A stretch of 64,000 nucleotides of DNA from a candidate division FCPU426 bacterium (lineage in GTDB: Bacteria > Oederibacteriota > JAAXVQ01 > JAUVAV01), in assembly GCA_030591525.1 (NCBI GenBank), contig JAUVAV010000002.1, positions 1 to 64,000 on the forward strand, written 5' to 3'. Positions within the stretch are counted from its first letter, which is position 1, and each line of letters starts with the position of its first letter. The notes beneath the pieces were generated by a model that was not told where the DNA came from, did not search any database, and was given only the letters and a program-made list of their open reading frames with translations. Positions 8,983 to 17,327 of this stretch are shown here, one piece after another. Made by a program: the position numbers and the translations under genes.

Positions 8983-9004
8983 TACTCGCAAGCTCCAATG
9001 CTGC

Positions 9005-9330
9005 TTCCGGCCGTTTTCCGTTTACTTCGGCAAGGTCGTTTCGACAAGCTCAACGACCGGTTTGACTGACTCAACGACCTTGTCGAAGCAGTCGAACTAC
9101 CGGGCCCCGAGCCGTTCACCGAGCTTGTCGAGGTGACGGTTCCTGATCGTTCTCGTTTGTTTCGCTCGCTTCGCCTGCTTCGACAGGCTCAGCGATCGGT
9201 TTTATTTCTATCCTTTTCTTGCACTCTACCTGAGTTGTTTGCTGAGTTTGTCGAAGCAGGCGAGGGGCGGCCTCCGGTCGTTTCGGCAGGCTCAACGACC
9301 TTGCCGAAGCAGGTAAAAGAGCCTTTCTAG
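9005..9330. repeat. Family D repeat cluster 1
   Basis: At least six copies, direct and inverted, of a core resembling CTTCGACAGGCTCAGCGACC or its complement, e.g. at 9041-9060, 9075-9090, 9176-9199, 9240-9262 and 9280-9310. From 9116 to 9330 they are read through as the C-terminal tail of the GIY-YIG protein. Spacing is irregular, so this is not a CRISPR array. Confidence 0.85.
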
Positions 9331-9613
9331 GATGCTGTGTATAGTTTTTTGCCAATTCAGGTAATTTGTTATACTCCCCTTCAATCAATGCCTTTTTCTT
9401 GGCATGACTCCATCCTTGTACTTGCTTCTCGCGATAAAACGCTTCGTCAACTCTTGCGTATTCCTCCGAATAGACTAGTCTGACTGGATGTTTTTTCTTG
9501 GTATAGTTCGCTCCGAGCATATTTTCATGCTCCCAAAGCCGCTTTTCAAGATTGACGGTACTACCAGTGTAATAAGTCCCATCAGCACATTCAAGGATAT
9601 ACATATAAGGCAT
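9116..9613 (-). CDS. GIY-YIG endonuclease with repeat-encoded tail
   Basis: A 165-aa protein. Residues 1-80 are a compact GIY-YIG nuclease domain of the UPF0213/YhbQ type: YMYILECADGTYYTG carries the GIY/YIG-equivalent YIL..YTG. RLWEHE has the conserved Arg, and YSEEYARVDEAFYREKQVQGW carries the catalytic-type Glu and the KxxxGW motif. Residues beyond about 85 (PEAAPRLLRQ, PIAEPVEAG, ETNEND) are a translation of family D repeats and are probably not a natural domain. The ATG is at 9611-9613. A broken second copy lies at 8911-8982. The nuclease could be linked to spread of these repeats, which is inference. Confidence 0.8.
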   Translation of the reverse strand: MPYMYILECADGTYYTGSTVNLEKRLWEHENMLGANYTKKKHPVRLVYSEEYARVDEAFYREKQVQGWSHAKKKALIEGEYNKLPELAKNYTQHPRKALLPASARSLSLPKRPEAAPRLLRQTQQTTQVECKKRIEIKPIAEPVEAGEASETNENDQEPSPRQAR

Positions 9614-9628
9614 TACTCGCGCCTCACT

Positions 9629-9850
9629 TTAGTCGCTTCGACAAGCTCAGCGACCAGTTTGACAGGCTCAGCAAACGGTTCAGTGACCGCGGATAATTAT
9701 GGGCCCCCTGAGCTTTTTTAACTTCCGGGCCCCGAGCTTGTCGAGGGGCCGCTTCCGGTTCGACAGGGTCGATTTGCCTGCTTCGACAGGCTCAGCAAAC
9801 GGTTCAGTGACCGGTTTGACTGACTCAACGACCTTGCCGAAACCGTCTAT
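9629..9850. repeat. Family D repeat cluster 2
   Basis: Copies of CTTCGACAAGCTCAGCGACC (9636-9655), GACAGGCTCAGCAAACGG (9661-9678), GAGCTTGTCGAGGGGCC (9733-9749) and CTTCGACAGGCTCAGCAAAC (9780-9799), in both orientations. They fill the gap between the GIY-YIG gene and the BioD-like gene. Open frames through this DNA contain the same EPVEAG/LRQAQ-type peptides and are not genes. Confidence 0.85.
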
Positions 9851-9863
9851 CCCGTCCGATGCT

Positions 9864-10970
9864 TTAAACCCCGGGATAAATTTCATCCAAATTTAAATAT
9901 TGCTCCACCAGCATAGCGGCATGTTCAATTTTGTCCTGCTCCAGAGGGCAAATTTTAACCATCAGATCATGGATCCGGGATGCCACGGTATAGGTATCCT
10001 GGTTGCAAGTGATCACCGGTATCCGGGTGCGATGAATTAAATCCAGAATAACCGGATGCGGCATGGTTTCTCCGGTCAGGACAATGCCGGCCACCATATC
10101 GGGGCGGCTTTCTCCCTTGTAGAGCGCCATCCCGATAGCCGCCAAAATAATATCTTCACGGTCTCCCGGGGTAATAATCAAAGAACCGGTTTTAAAATAA
10201 TTTAGGGCTTGATGAACACTCATGGCACCCACCAGGTTGTGCCTTACCGTCACCTCCAAGGCATGCTCCGGCAAGTTGCTGTCGATCAGTTCCCCTTCGA
10301 TTTCTTCCAGGACTTCCTTTATGGTCGGCGCGGAAAGCACATCATCGTAGGGGAGCACCCCCAGGACTTTAATCCCTCTCTGCTTAAATCCCTTAACTAC
10401 CAGTTCCTTTATCTGATCATATTTTTCCATCTTTACTTTATTGATTACCACCCCGGCTAATTCTACTCCTTCTTTCCGCAAAAGCTCACTGCTTAAAGCC
10501 ACTTCATCAATCGGACGTCCTACCCCGCCGGGAGCTACTATTACTACCGGGGCTTTTAATAATTTAGCGACTCTGGCATTGGAAAGCCCAAAAACCGAAC
10601 CTACTCCCGCATGCCCGGTCCCTTCTATTACCACAAAATCCCGGTTCTGGCTGACGTTCTCATATGCTTTCTGAATTTTTTCTTCCAGCTCTTCCCCTCG
10701 TCCGCGCTTAATATATTGGGCGGTAAATCCCTTTCCCACCCTTACCGGATTCATATCCTGCAAGCCGGCGCCGGTTTTGAAAACCGTCTCCATTAGCAGC
10801 GCATCTTCATCAACCGTTCCTTGCTCGCTCTCAACGGTTCTCTGTCCCACGGGTTTAATATATCCGATATTTTTACGGCTATGCTGCAGCTTTCCCAAAA
10901 TCCCCAGGGAGAGCATGGTCTTTCCCACGTTCTGGTGTGTTGCCGCAATAAAAATCTTTGGAGTACTCAC
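9864..10970 (-). CDS. BioD-like P-loop protein with DRTGG domain
   Basis: A 368-aa protein. An N-terminal dethiobiotin-synthetase-like P-loop ATPase region has Walker A ATHQNVGKTML near residues 9-19 and VVIEGTGHAG near residue 115. A DRTGG domain (about residues 210-320) includes the ITPGDRED signature. The same two-part architecture occurs at the N-terminus of some phosphotransacetylases, but no transacetylase domain is present, so the function is unknown. I chose GTG 10968-10970 because AAAGGAG lies just upstream; an upstream TTG would overlap the metH stop. It follows metH by 10 bp, which suggests a link to methyl or acetyl metabolism (inference). Confidence 0.75.
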   Translation of the reverse strand: MSTPKIFIAATHQNVGKTMLSLGILGKLQHSRKNIGYIKPVGQRTVESEQGTVDEDALLMETVFKTGAGLQDMNPVRVGKGFTAQYIKRGRGEELEEKIQKAYENVSQNRDFVVIEGTGHAGVGSVFGLSNARVAKLLKAPVVIVAPGGVGRPIDEVALSSELLRKEGVELAGVVINKVKMEKYDQIKELVVKGFKQRGIKVLGVLPYDDVLSAPTIKEVLEEIEGELIDSNLPEHALEVTVRHNLVGAMSVHQALNYFKTGSLIITPGDREDIILAAIGMALYKGESRPDMVAGIVLTGETMPHPVILDLIHRTRIPVITCNQDTYTVASRIHDLMVKICPLEQDKIEHAAMLVEQYLNLDEIYPGV

Positions 10971-10980
10971 GGAAACTCCT

Positions 10981-13425
10981 TTATGCCGGGTCAATCCCCG
11001 GCTTTTTCTTTTGCAATAAGCGCTTAACCAGTTCTACGCATTTTACGGCATCAGGCGCATAGCCGTCAGCCCCAATTTCATCGGCATACTGCTGGGTAAC
11101 CACTGCTCCTCCCAGTATTACTTGAATACCAAGACCTCGGCAGCGAACCAGCGAGACCACCTTTTCCATTTCCAGCATAGTAGTGGTCATCAAAGCGGAT
11201 AATGCGATAAACTTCGCCTTATACTCGATAGCTTGTGCTAAAATTGTGTTTTCATCTACTGATTTACCCAGATCTATAATTTTATATCCGTTATTCCTTA
11301 ACAATAAACCCACAATTTTTTTTCCGATATCATGCACATCGCCTTTGACTGTCGCCAGAATACCCAAGTCCCGGCTGCCTTGATTTTCCTGATTAAGATA
11401 AGGCGTAAGTAATTGCATGCCCTTTTCCATGGTCTCCGCCGAAGCTATCAACTGGGGAAGAAAGTATTCACGCTGATCGTATTTATCTCCCACGGCTTGA
11501 ATAGCTGGGATCATTATCTTCTGAACTAAATTATAAGCCGGCAGGCCTTTTTTCAGGCCGGCTTGGATAAGAGCCTGAATTTGCGTCTTTTCTCCCTGGA
11601 GAATCTTTTCATATATCTCCCCTTCCAGGGAAACTTCCGCTTTTATTTTATGGCGGTGCGTCCGGGCCTTCTGCGATCCCTGGCTCGTGCATTGATTAAT
11701 AAACTCACGAGCGCCCTCATCCCGGCCGATTAAAACCTCCGAACTGTGTTTGATTTTCATCAATAACGCTTCCATGGGATTGGCTATCACCAGGGATAAG
11801 CCCGCTGCTGCCGCCATGGCCAAAAACGCGCTGTTCAGGAATTCCCGGCCCGGCAGGCCAAAAGAAATATTGGAGAGACCCAGGATAGTATTAAGGCCCA
11901 GCTCACGGGAGGCATAGCTTATAGTGCGAAGAGTAATATTAGGGCCGGCCGGATTGGCGGAAGCCGCCAGTGCCAGTCCATCCACTACCGCATTTTCACG
12001 GGGAATACCATGCTGCTCACAGGCAGCCAAAACCCGTTCCAGCACTTTTTGGCGGCCCTCCCAATCATCTGGGATACCGCGTTCATCCAGCGGCAATATA
12101 ATGAACGCCGCGCCATATTGCCGAATCATTGGCAGTAATTTGGCCAGTTTTTCCGCTTCTCCGGAGATGGAATTTACCAGGATCCGTCCCGGATATAAAC
12201 GCGCCGCAGCCTCTATTACTTCCGGCTGATTAGAATCAATGCATAGGGGCAGCTCTGAAAAAACCGATAATTCGGAAACCGCCTTGAGCATGGTATCCTT
12301 TTCTTTAATGCCCGGCATGCCCACATTAATATCCAGGATATCCGCTCCGTTTTCCTTCTGCTCTTTGGCGTAAGTTTTAAGGACATCCAATTTCCCGGCC
12401 TTTAATTCAGCTTGAAGCTCTGCCTTGCCCGTGGGATTAATTCTCTCTCCTACTACGCGAATTGGTTTTTCCGGATTGCTTGTAATAATAACGGTTTTTC
12501 TAGGGCTGGATAAAAGCAGTTCATTTTTTTTCCGGAGCTTTTTTATCCTGGTTTTATCTTTAAGCCCTTGGTTTAGGTCCCGGATATGCCTGGGTGTCGT
12601 GCCACAACACCCGCCTAAAAGGCTGACCCCTTCTTCCCGGAATGCCTCGCCGTATTCGGAAAATTCCTCCGGCCCCATGGAAAAACGCGTTTCACCTTTT
12701 TCTACTATTGGTAAACCGGCATTAGGTTTTATCAGAATCGGAATTCTGGCATAGGCATTAATCTTTTTAACCATTTCCAGCATTTGCCGCGGCCCGGCAG
12801 AACAATTCAGCCCGAAACCGTCGGCTCCCAGGGATTGAAGAATATTCAGGCACGTCAAGGGGTCGCTCCCGGTCAGGGTCTTTCCGGTTTCATCAAAAGT
12901 CATGGATACTATTATGGGACAAGCCGCCGCCTGTTTGGCTGCCATTAAAGCTATTCTGGCTTCCTGGATATCGATCTGGGTCTCAATAACTATTAAATCG
13001 ACCCCGGCCGAATCCAAGGCCCGGATTTGTTCGCTGAAGATTTCCAGCCCTTGGTCCCAGCCGGCCTCTCCGTAGGGTTGGTAGAAAATCCCGGTAGGCC
13101 CGACATTTCCCGCTGCCCATCGCCCTTGGGAATGAGCTGTTTCCAATGACAGCTCCGCCAGCCGTTGATTAATATCGGCAACTTGTTTTTCAAGCCCATA
13201 ATCACGAAGTTTAATCCGGTTGGCTCCAAAAGTCGGCGTATAGATGATCTCAGATCCGGATTCAAGATATTCAGCCTGGATTTTCCTGATAATCTCCGGA
13301 TGTTCAAGGCAGTAAACCTCAGGTGATCCTCCGGAAGGCATTCCCATTTTTTGGAGCATGGTTCCGGTTGATCCATCCAGTAAAATTATTTTTTTATTTG
13401 AACTCAAATCTAATTTGTTCTTCAT
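10981..13425 (-). CDS. metH: Cobalamin-dependent methionine synthase core (no activation domain)
   Basis: An 814-aa protein. Residues about 1-295 are a homocysteine S-methyltransferase barrel with zinc ligands NCS near residue 205 and GGCCG near residue 271. Residues about 315-575 are a pterin-binding domain (GERINPTGK, DINVGMPG). Residues about 600-814 are a B12-binding module with the cobalt-ligating DVHDIGKK near residue 698. It transfers methyl from methyl-THF via cobalamin to homocysteine. The C-terminal activation domain of E. coli MetH is absent, and the adjacent gene encodes it. ATG 13423-13425 overlaps the upstream stop (ATGA). A corrinoid methyltransferase for another acceptor is a less likely alternative. 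Confidence 0.9.
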   Translation of the reverse strand: MKNKLDLSSNKKIILLDGSTGTMLQKMGMPSGGSPEVYCLEHPEIIRKIQAEYLESGSEIIYTPTFGANRIKLRDYGLEKQVADINQRLAELSLETAHSQGRWAAGNVGPTGIFYQPYGEAGWDQGLEIFSEQIRALDSAGVDLIVIETQIDIQEARIALMAAKQAAACPIIVSMTFDETGKTLTGSDPLTCLNILQSLGADGFGLNCSAGPRQMLEMVKKINAYARIPILIKPNAGLPIVEKGETRFSMGPEEFSEYGEAFREEGVSLLGGCCGTTPRHIRDLNQGLKDKTRIKKLRKKNELLLSSPRKTVIITSNPEKPIRVVGERINPTGKAELQAELKAGKLDVLKTYAKEQKENGADILDINVGMPGIKEKDTMLKAVSELSVFSELPLCIDSNQPEVIEAAARLYPGRILVNSISGEAEKLAKLLPMIRQYGAAFIILPLDERGIPDDWEGRQKVLERVLAACEQHGIPRENAVVDGLALAASANPAGPNITLRTISYASRELGLNTILGLSNISFGLPGREFLNSAFLAMAAAAGLSLVIANPMEALLMKIKHSSEVLIGRDEGAREFINQCTSQGSQKARTHRHKIKAEVSLEGEIYEKILQGEKTQIQALIQAGLKKGLPAYNLVQKIMIPAIQAVGDKYDQREYFLPQLIASAETMEKGMQLLTPYLNQENQGSRDLGILATVKGDVHDIGKKIVGLLLRNNGYKIIDLGKSVDENTILAQAIEYKAKFIALSALMTTTMLEMEKVVSLVRCRGLGIQVILGGAVVTQQYADEIGADGYAPDAVKCVELVKRLLQKKKPGIDPA

Positions 13426-14081
13426 TTGCTCTCTCCCGCGGGGAAGACCGGCAGCAGAGCTGTCACGGTTTTCTCCGGAAAAAGAATATTTTTATCATTA
13501 ATTTTTATCCCGTATTTTTCAAATTCCAGAATTTCATAAAAGAATTGTTGATAATTTAGTGAAAAATCGCCATATCCGCATGAAAAACGCCGGCCAATAT
13601 ATCTTCCGGTTCGATTTAATTCAATGGTTACTTCTTTTTCTATAAAATCCAGGGCAAATTCTACTTTTTCTGATAAAACCGCGTCTAAAACCACGGCTTT
13701 TTCTATGTCCCCTTCATCCTGCAACTTTTGAATTTGTATAAAATCTCCGGGCAGAACCGATGCGCCTAGAATAAATACGGATTCCGCTCCTACACACCTT
13801 GCTTGTACTAATCGGCCGGTAAATCCATATTCGTTTATAATGACCTCGTGCTTCTTTATTTCTATAGATTTTTCCTGATAAAAAGTCCTTACCCTGGTCT
13901 CCTTAACCATTTGAGTAATCATGGACTCATATCTGGCCCAAACCTTAGCTTTAAGCTCCCCGCCCTCATCTGAGTTCTTGCCTTTTATAAAATCCGGGTT
14001 TTTCCTATAATTAAGTCGGTGAAAAACCCGGATAATGGGCACCTCACTAAAAACCAGCGTTTTAATGGTTAGCGCCTTCAT
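13422..14081 (-). CDS. Methionine synthase activation-domain protein (stand-alone)
   Basis: A 219-aa protein resembling the SAM-binding reactivation domain that in E. coli is the MetH C-terminus. Visible family hallmarks are GRRFSCGYGDF near residue 172, the following SLNYQQFFYEIL, and the terminal KTVTALLPVFP. It would reductively remethylate inactive cob(II)alamin using SAM and a flavodoxin or ferredoxin. It overlaps dcd upstream (ATGA at 14078-14081) and metH downstream (ATGA at 13422-13425), so translation of the three is probably coupled. Split MetH systems of this kind are known in other deep-branching bacteria. Confidence 0.85.
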   Translation of the reverse strand: MKALTIKTLVFSEVPIIRVFHRLNYRKNPDFIKGKNSDEGGELKAKVWARYESMITQMVKETRVRTFYQEKSIEIKKHEVIINEYGFTGRLVQARCVGAESVFILGASVLPGDFIQIQKLQDEGDIEKAVVLDAVLSEKVEFALDFIEKEVTIELNRTGRYIGRRFSCGYGDFSLNYQQFFYEILEFEKYGIKINDKNILFPEKTVTALLPVFPAGESK

Positions 14082-14626
14082 GTCTTTGCCAAGGTAATCC
14101 CCCGGCTGGCCTGGTACTTGCCGCCCTTATCCGCATAGGATATCTTTGGCAGTAATTCGCTCTGTAAAAAAATCACCTGAGCAATACCCTCTTCGGCGTA
14201 AATTTTCACCGGGACCGGTGTAGTGTTCACAATCTGCATAGTTACATGCCCTTCCCACTCCGGCTCCAGAGGTGTAACATTGACCAGAACCCCGCACCGC
14301 GCATAAGTGGATTTCCCCGTGCAAATGGTAATAATATTACGTGGAATTCGAAAGTATTCCAAAGAGCATCCCAAGCAAAAAGTTTGCGGTGGCAATTCCA
14401 GTACCGGACCTCTATAATCCCGGAAATCATCCGGCCGGGCCAGTTTAGGATCCACGATTTTTTGCGTAGAGGGTTGATATATTTTAAACTCATCGGTAAG
14501 GCGCATATCATATCCATAGGATGATATTCCATAGGAGATGATGCCGCCTGAAGTTGGCTCGGCACATGGTTCAATCATGCCATGCTCTTTTGCTAACTTA
14601 CGAATAATGTGATCCGGTAGTACCAT
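14078..14626 (-). CDS. dcd: dCTP deaminase
   Basis: Deaminates dCTP to dUTP for dTTP synthesis. The protein is 182 aa, close to the normal length. The family core GKSTYARCGV...TPLEPEWEGH lies near residues 104-128 and holds the catalytic Glu. SSYGYDMRL near residue 36 and GKYQASRGI at the C-terminus also fit. I chose ATG 14624-14626 since AGGAGG is 8 bp upstream. An upstream TTG is part of the apparent leader. It heads the dcd - activation protein - metH - BioD-like gene string. A bifunctional deaminase/dUTPase cannot be excluded. Confidence 0.9.
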   Translation of the reverse strand: MVLPDHIIRKLAKEHGMIEPCAEPTSGGIISYGISSYGYDMRLTDEFKIYQPSTQKIVDPKLARPDDFRDYRGPVLELPPQTFCLGCSLEYFRIPRNIITICTGKSTYARCGVLVNVTPLEPEWEGHVTMQIVNTTPVPVKIYAEEGIAQVIFLQSELLPKISYADKGGKYQASRGITLAKT

Positions 14627-14673
14627 TTTGACTTCCTCCTGATTATTCAAACTCTCTCATACTACCCACCGGC

Positions 14674-14747
14674 GTAGGGGCCGGCTTCCATGCCGGCCCT
14701 TGGGTTTTACATCACACCGGCGGGCAGACATGGAAGTCCGCCCCTAC
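14674..14747. repeat. Two family A palindromes in tandem
   Basis: GTAGGGGCCGGC...GCCGGCCC at 14674-14699 and GGGCAGACATGGAAGTCCGCCC followed by CTAC at 14722-14747. Both carry a CATGGAAG-type centre, also present at 16302-16323. They lie between pepA and dcd. Confidence 0.75.
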
Positions 14748-14784
14748 ATCTGCCGTTATCACGGCAAACGCTAAAATACACCTC

Positions 14785-16272
14785 TTATTTTCCCGCCTTC
14801 CTTATCAACCACTCCATAATCAGACGCACCCCTGAACCAGTGGCTCCTTTGGAATAGATTGCCCCGGCCTCGCCCCAAGCTGTGCCCGCAATATCCAAAT
14901 GAACCCAGGGCATTGAATTGATAAACTTCTCCAGAAAGGCTGAGGCCGTGATTGTCCCAGCGCCTGATTTGCTGCTGATATTGGCCACATCCGCGACCTC
15001 GCTTTTTATCAGTTCCCGGTATTCATCCCACAATGGCAAACGCCATACTCTTTCTCCCGAATCCCGGGCCGCGGACTTGATTTCATCTGATAATTGATCG
15101 TTGTTTGACACTAATCCAATCGCAATATGTCCTAAAGCTACAATGACCGCTCCGGTTAGGGTTGCCAGGTCAATGATGCATTCCGGCTTAAAACGCTGGA
15201 TATAGGTCAGGGCATCCGCCAGAATCAGTCTTCCCTCCGCATCGGTATTAAGCACTTCTATGGTCTGGCCTGATAAACTGGTCAAAATGTCTCCCGGCCG
15301 ATAGGCCGTGGCAGAAGGGAGATTCTCCGCCGCCGGAATAATCCCGACCAGATTCAACGGCAATTTGAGCTCGGCCGCTGACTGGATTATGCCCAATACT
15401 GCCGCGGCACCGCACATATCATAGCGCATTTCGTCCATTTTGGCCGACGGTTTGATGGATATTCCACCGGAATCAAAAGTAATGCCTTTACCGACCAAGC
15501 CAACCGGCGCTTGTCCGGTTTTTCCTCCCCTATAAATACACTCTATCAATACCGGTGGATTGATACTGCCTGAACCGACTCCCAAGAGCGCTCCAAAACC
15601 TTGCTTGCTTAATTCCGGCTTTTGTTTGACGCGAACCGTAATTTTAGAATATTTCCGTCCCAAACTGATTGCTTCCTTGGCTAATGCCTGGGGAAAGAGC
15701 CGGTTTCCCGGGCGATTTCCCAAAGTCCGGGCAAAATTGGCTCCCTCGGCAATAATTTCTCCCTGTTTGATCTGCCTTATATTTACGGTCTTCTCCCGCA
15801 AGGCCAGGCATAGTTTAAAAGGCATTATTTTTTCTTCAGCTTTACGGGCCGGCTTATATTCGCGATATTGATATAAGGCCAGAGTCCCGGCCAGGGCTGC
15901 TGCTTGAGCCGCATTCCCGGTTTTTACCTTTCCAAGAGCAAAAGAATCCGCAGCTATGGTCAGGTTCCACTGTTTAATTTCCCGGCATTTTTTTATTGCC
16001 CGGCCTATGGCTTTGCGAATTTTTTCGATATCCAGATCCTCGCTTTTTCCCAGGCCGCAAAGAATTAAGCGGCGCGGACCTTTACCCGCCGGATAAATTA
16101 CGTACAGTTCGTCTTTTTTTCCCTTTAAATCCCCGATTTGACGAAAGCGTTTGATTTCAGCTTCCAACCCAGGTGGAAGTCCTCTGCTTCGGGCCGAACT
16201 GTTCTCTACAACCCCTACCGCTATGTTTTCAGCTTTTAATAGGTCCTTATAATCTATTATTTTAAGAGCCAT
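14785..16272 (-). CDS. pepA: Leucyl aminopeptidase, M17 family
   Basis: Cytosolic two-metal aminopeptidase that releases N-terminal residues from peptides. The protein is 495 aa. The catalytic core has VGKGITFDSGG and SAKMDEMRYDMCGAA near residues 255-285, and the family signature NTDAEGRL near residue 340 supplies the metal ligands. The N-terminal domain (macro-like) is present, so the length is normal. ATG 16270-16272 has AAGGAGG 12 bp upstream. An upstream ATG would add 13 residues not expected for the family. Repeats bound it on both sides, so it may be a single-gene unit. Confidence 0.93.
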   Translation of the reverse strand: MALKIIDYKDLLKAENIAVGVVENSSARSRGLPPGLEAEIKRFRQIGDLKGKKDELYVIYPAGKGPRRLILCGLGKSEDLDIEKIRKAIGRAIKKCREIKQWNLTIAADSFALGKVKTGNAAQAAALAGTLALYQYREYKPARKAEEKIMPFKLCLALREKTVNIRQIKQGEIIAEGANFARTLGNRPGNRLFPQALAKEAISLGRKYSKITVRVKQKPELSKQGFGALLGVGSGSINPPVLIECIYRGGKTGQAPVGLVGKGITFDSGGISIKPSAKMDEMRYDMCGAAAVLGIIQSAAELKLPLNLVGIIPAAENLPSATAYRPGDILTSLSGQTIEVLNTDAEGRLILADALTYIQRFKPECIIDLATLTGAVIVALGHIAIGLVSNNDQLSDEIKSAARDSGERVWRLPLWDEYRELIKSEVADVANISSKSGAGTITASAFLEKFINSMPWVHLDIAGTAWGEAGAIYSKGATGSGVRLIMEWLIRKAGK

Positions 16273-16301
16273 TACCCTTGTTTTCCTCCTTTTCTGCTGG
16301 T

Positions 16302-16461
16302 GGGCGGACATGGAAGTCCGCCCCTAGGAGCCTGAGCATTTAGTTGCTCAGGCTCCAGAGCATTTGAGATTCGATAGTAGAAATTTGATAAAATATCTCA
16401 AATGCGGTCTACTTTCTACTATCTACTCTCAAAAAATCAGACTAATTGCTCAAGCTCCTAG
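16302..16461. repeat. Family A palindrome abutting a full-length family B element
   Basis: GGGCGGACATGGAAGTCCGCCC (16302-16323) is joined directly to a 138-bp element (16324-16461) that begins and ends with CTAG. Inside are GAGCCTGAGC..GCTCAGGCTC and GCATTTGAGAT..ATCTCAAATGC inverted pairs. Read on the opposite strand, nearly the same sequence is found at 52780-52915, with only a handful of differences by eye. Confidence 0.85.
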
Positions 16462-16514
16462 TAGTTTACGCTTATATTGACATCGAGGCAAGATTAAATA
16501 CTTTTGTATAGCCC

Positions 16515-17321
16515 CTACTTTCCCAGCGCTGTCACTATCCTGGCAATCTCCCCCATATCAAGAGTTTCGGGCCGGCGCTTGAAATCAATGCCGGCCTGAT
16601 CAAGCGCCTCCTCCCAAGCTGAAAGCTCCGGCATTCCAGATATGCTTTGTATACATTTACGCAGCGTTTTCCGGCGGTGTGTAAACATACCGTGGACCAA
16701 GATAAAAAAATACTCCGGATTAGAGATTTCTATGGGTGGAGTGGACCGGCGGTCTATACGGACTATAGCCGAACTGACCCGGGGCGGCGGCTGAAACGCA
16801 GCAGCTGGAACTTTTTTAATAAAAGAAGGCTTGCCGTAATACTGTATTGCGATAGAATAGGCGGAATAATCCTTTCCGCCCGGCTGGGCGCACATGCGGC
16901 GCGCCACTTCTTCCTGGACCATAATCACTATTCTTTCGCACCCGTCTGGGGCAGCTAATAAATGTATCACCATTTGGGTAGCTAAATAATATGGCAGGTT
17001 GGAGACCATTTTTACTTTTTTATACCCCTTTTGGCGTAATTCCAAATTCAATGCCGACCAATCTGCCCGTCGGGCATCTTGATGGCGAATTTCCAGATTT
17101 TTATTATGCCCAAGTCTTTCATGCAGACGATTTGCCAGGCGCTCGTCCATCTCCATGGCTAAAACCTGTCCAGCTTGCGCTAATAACGCCTTGGTTAAAA
17201 CACCTTTACCCGGCCCAACTTCTATGACAGCATCCTCCCGGCTTAATTCAGCGCTATTAATAATCGGAACCAAAAATGAGAGGTCAACCAGAAAATGCTG
17301 GCCCAATCGGGGTTTTTTCAT
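16515..17321 (-). CDS. rsmA: 16S rRNA (adenine1518/1519-N6)-dimethyltransferase
   Basis: KsgA/RsmA dimethylates two adjacent adenines in helix 45 of 16S rRNA during small-subunit maturation. The protein is 268 aa. The N-terminal LGQHFLVD is typical. SAM motif I is IEVGPGKGVLT near residue 33, and the catalytic NLPYYLA motif lies near residue 106. The C-terminal part (RRKTLRKCI) fits the family. ATG 17319-17321 has AAAGGA upstream that overlaps the pdxA stop region. It follows pdxA by 6 bp; the pdxA-rsmA pair is common. Confidence 0.95.
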   Translation of the reverse strand: MKKPRLGQHFLVDLSFLVPIINSAELSREDAVIEVGPGKGVLTKALLAQAGQVLAMEMDERLANRLHERLGHNKNLEIRHQDARRADWSALNLELRQKGYKKVKMVSNLPYYLATQMVIHLLAAPDGCERIVIMVQEEVARRMCAQPGGKDYSAYSIAIQYYGKPSFIKKVPAAAFQPPPRVSSAIVRIDRRSTPPIEISNPEYFFILVHGMFTHRRKTLRKCIQSISGMPELSAWEEALDQAGIDFKRRPETLDMGEIARIVTALGK

Positions 17322-17327
17322 ACTGAA

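Noticed and set aside
9005-9850. CRISPR array
   Set aside because: Repeats are in both orientations, differ in length and have irregular spacing; no cas genes are near.
9133-9896. Several open frames through the family D repeats
   Set aside because: They consist of repeat-derived peptides (EPVEAG, LRQAQ-like), lack ribosome-binding sites and overlap in several frames.
14627-14784. Cobalamin or SAM riboswitch upstream of the dcd-metH operon
   Set aside because: The region consists of family A palindromes; no riboswitch core elements were seen.
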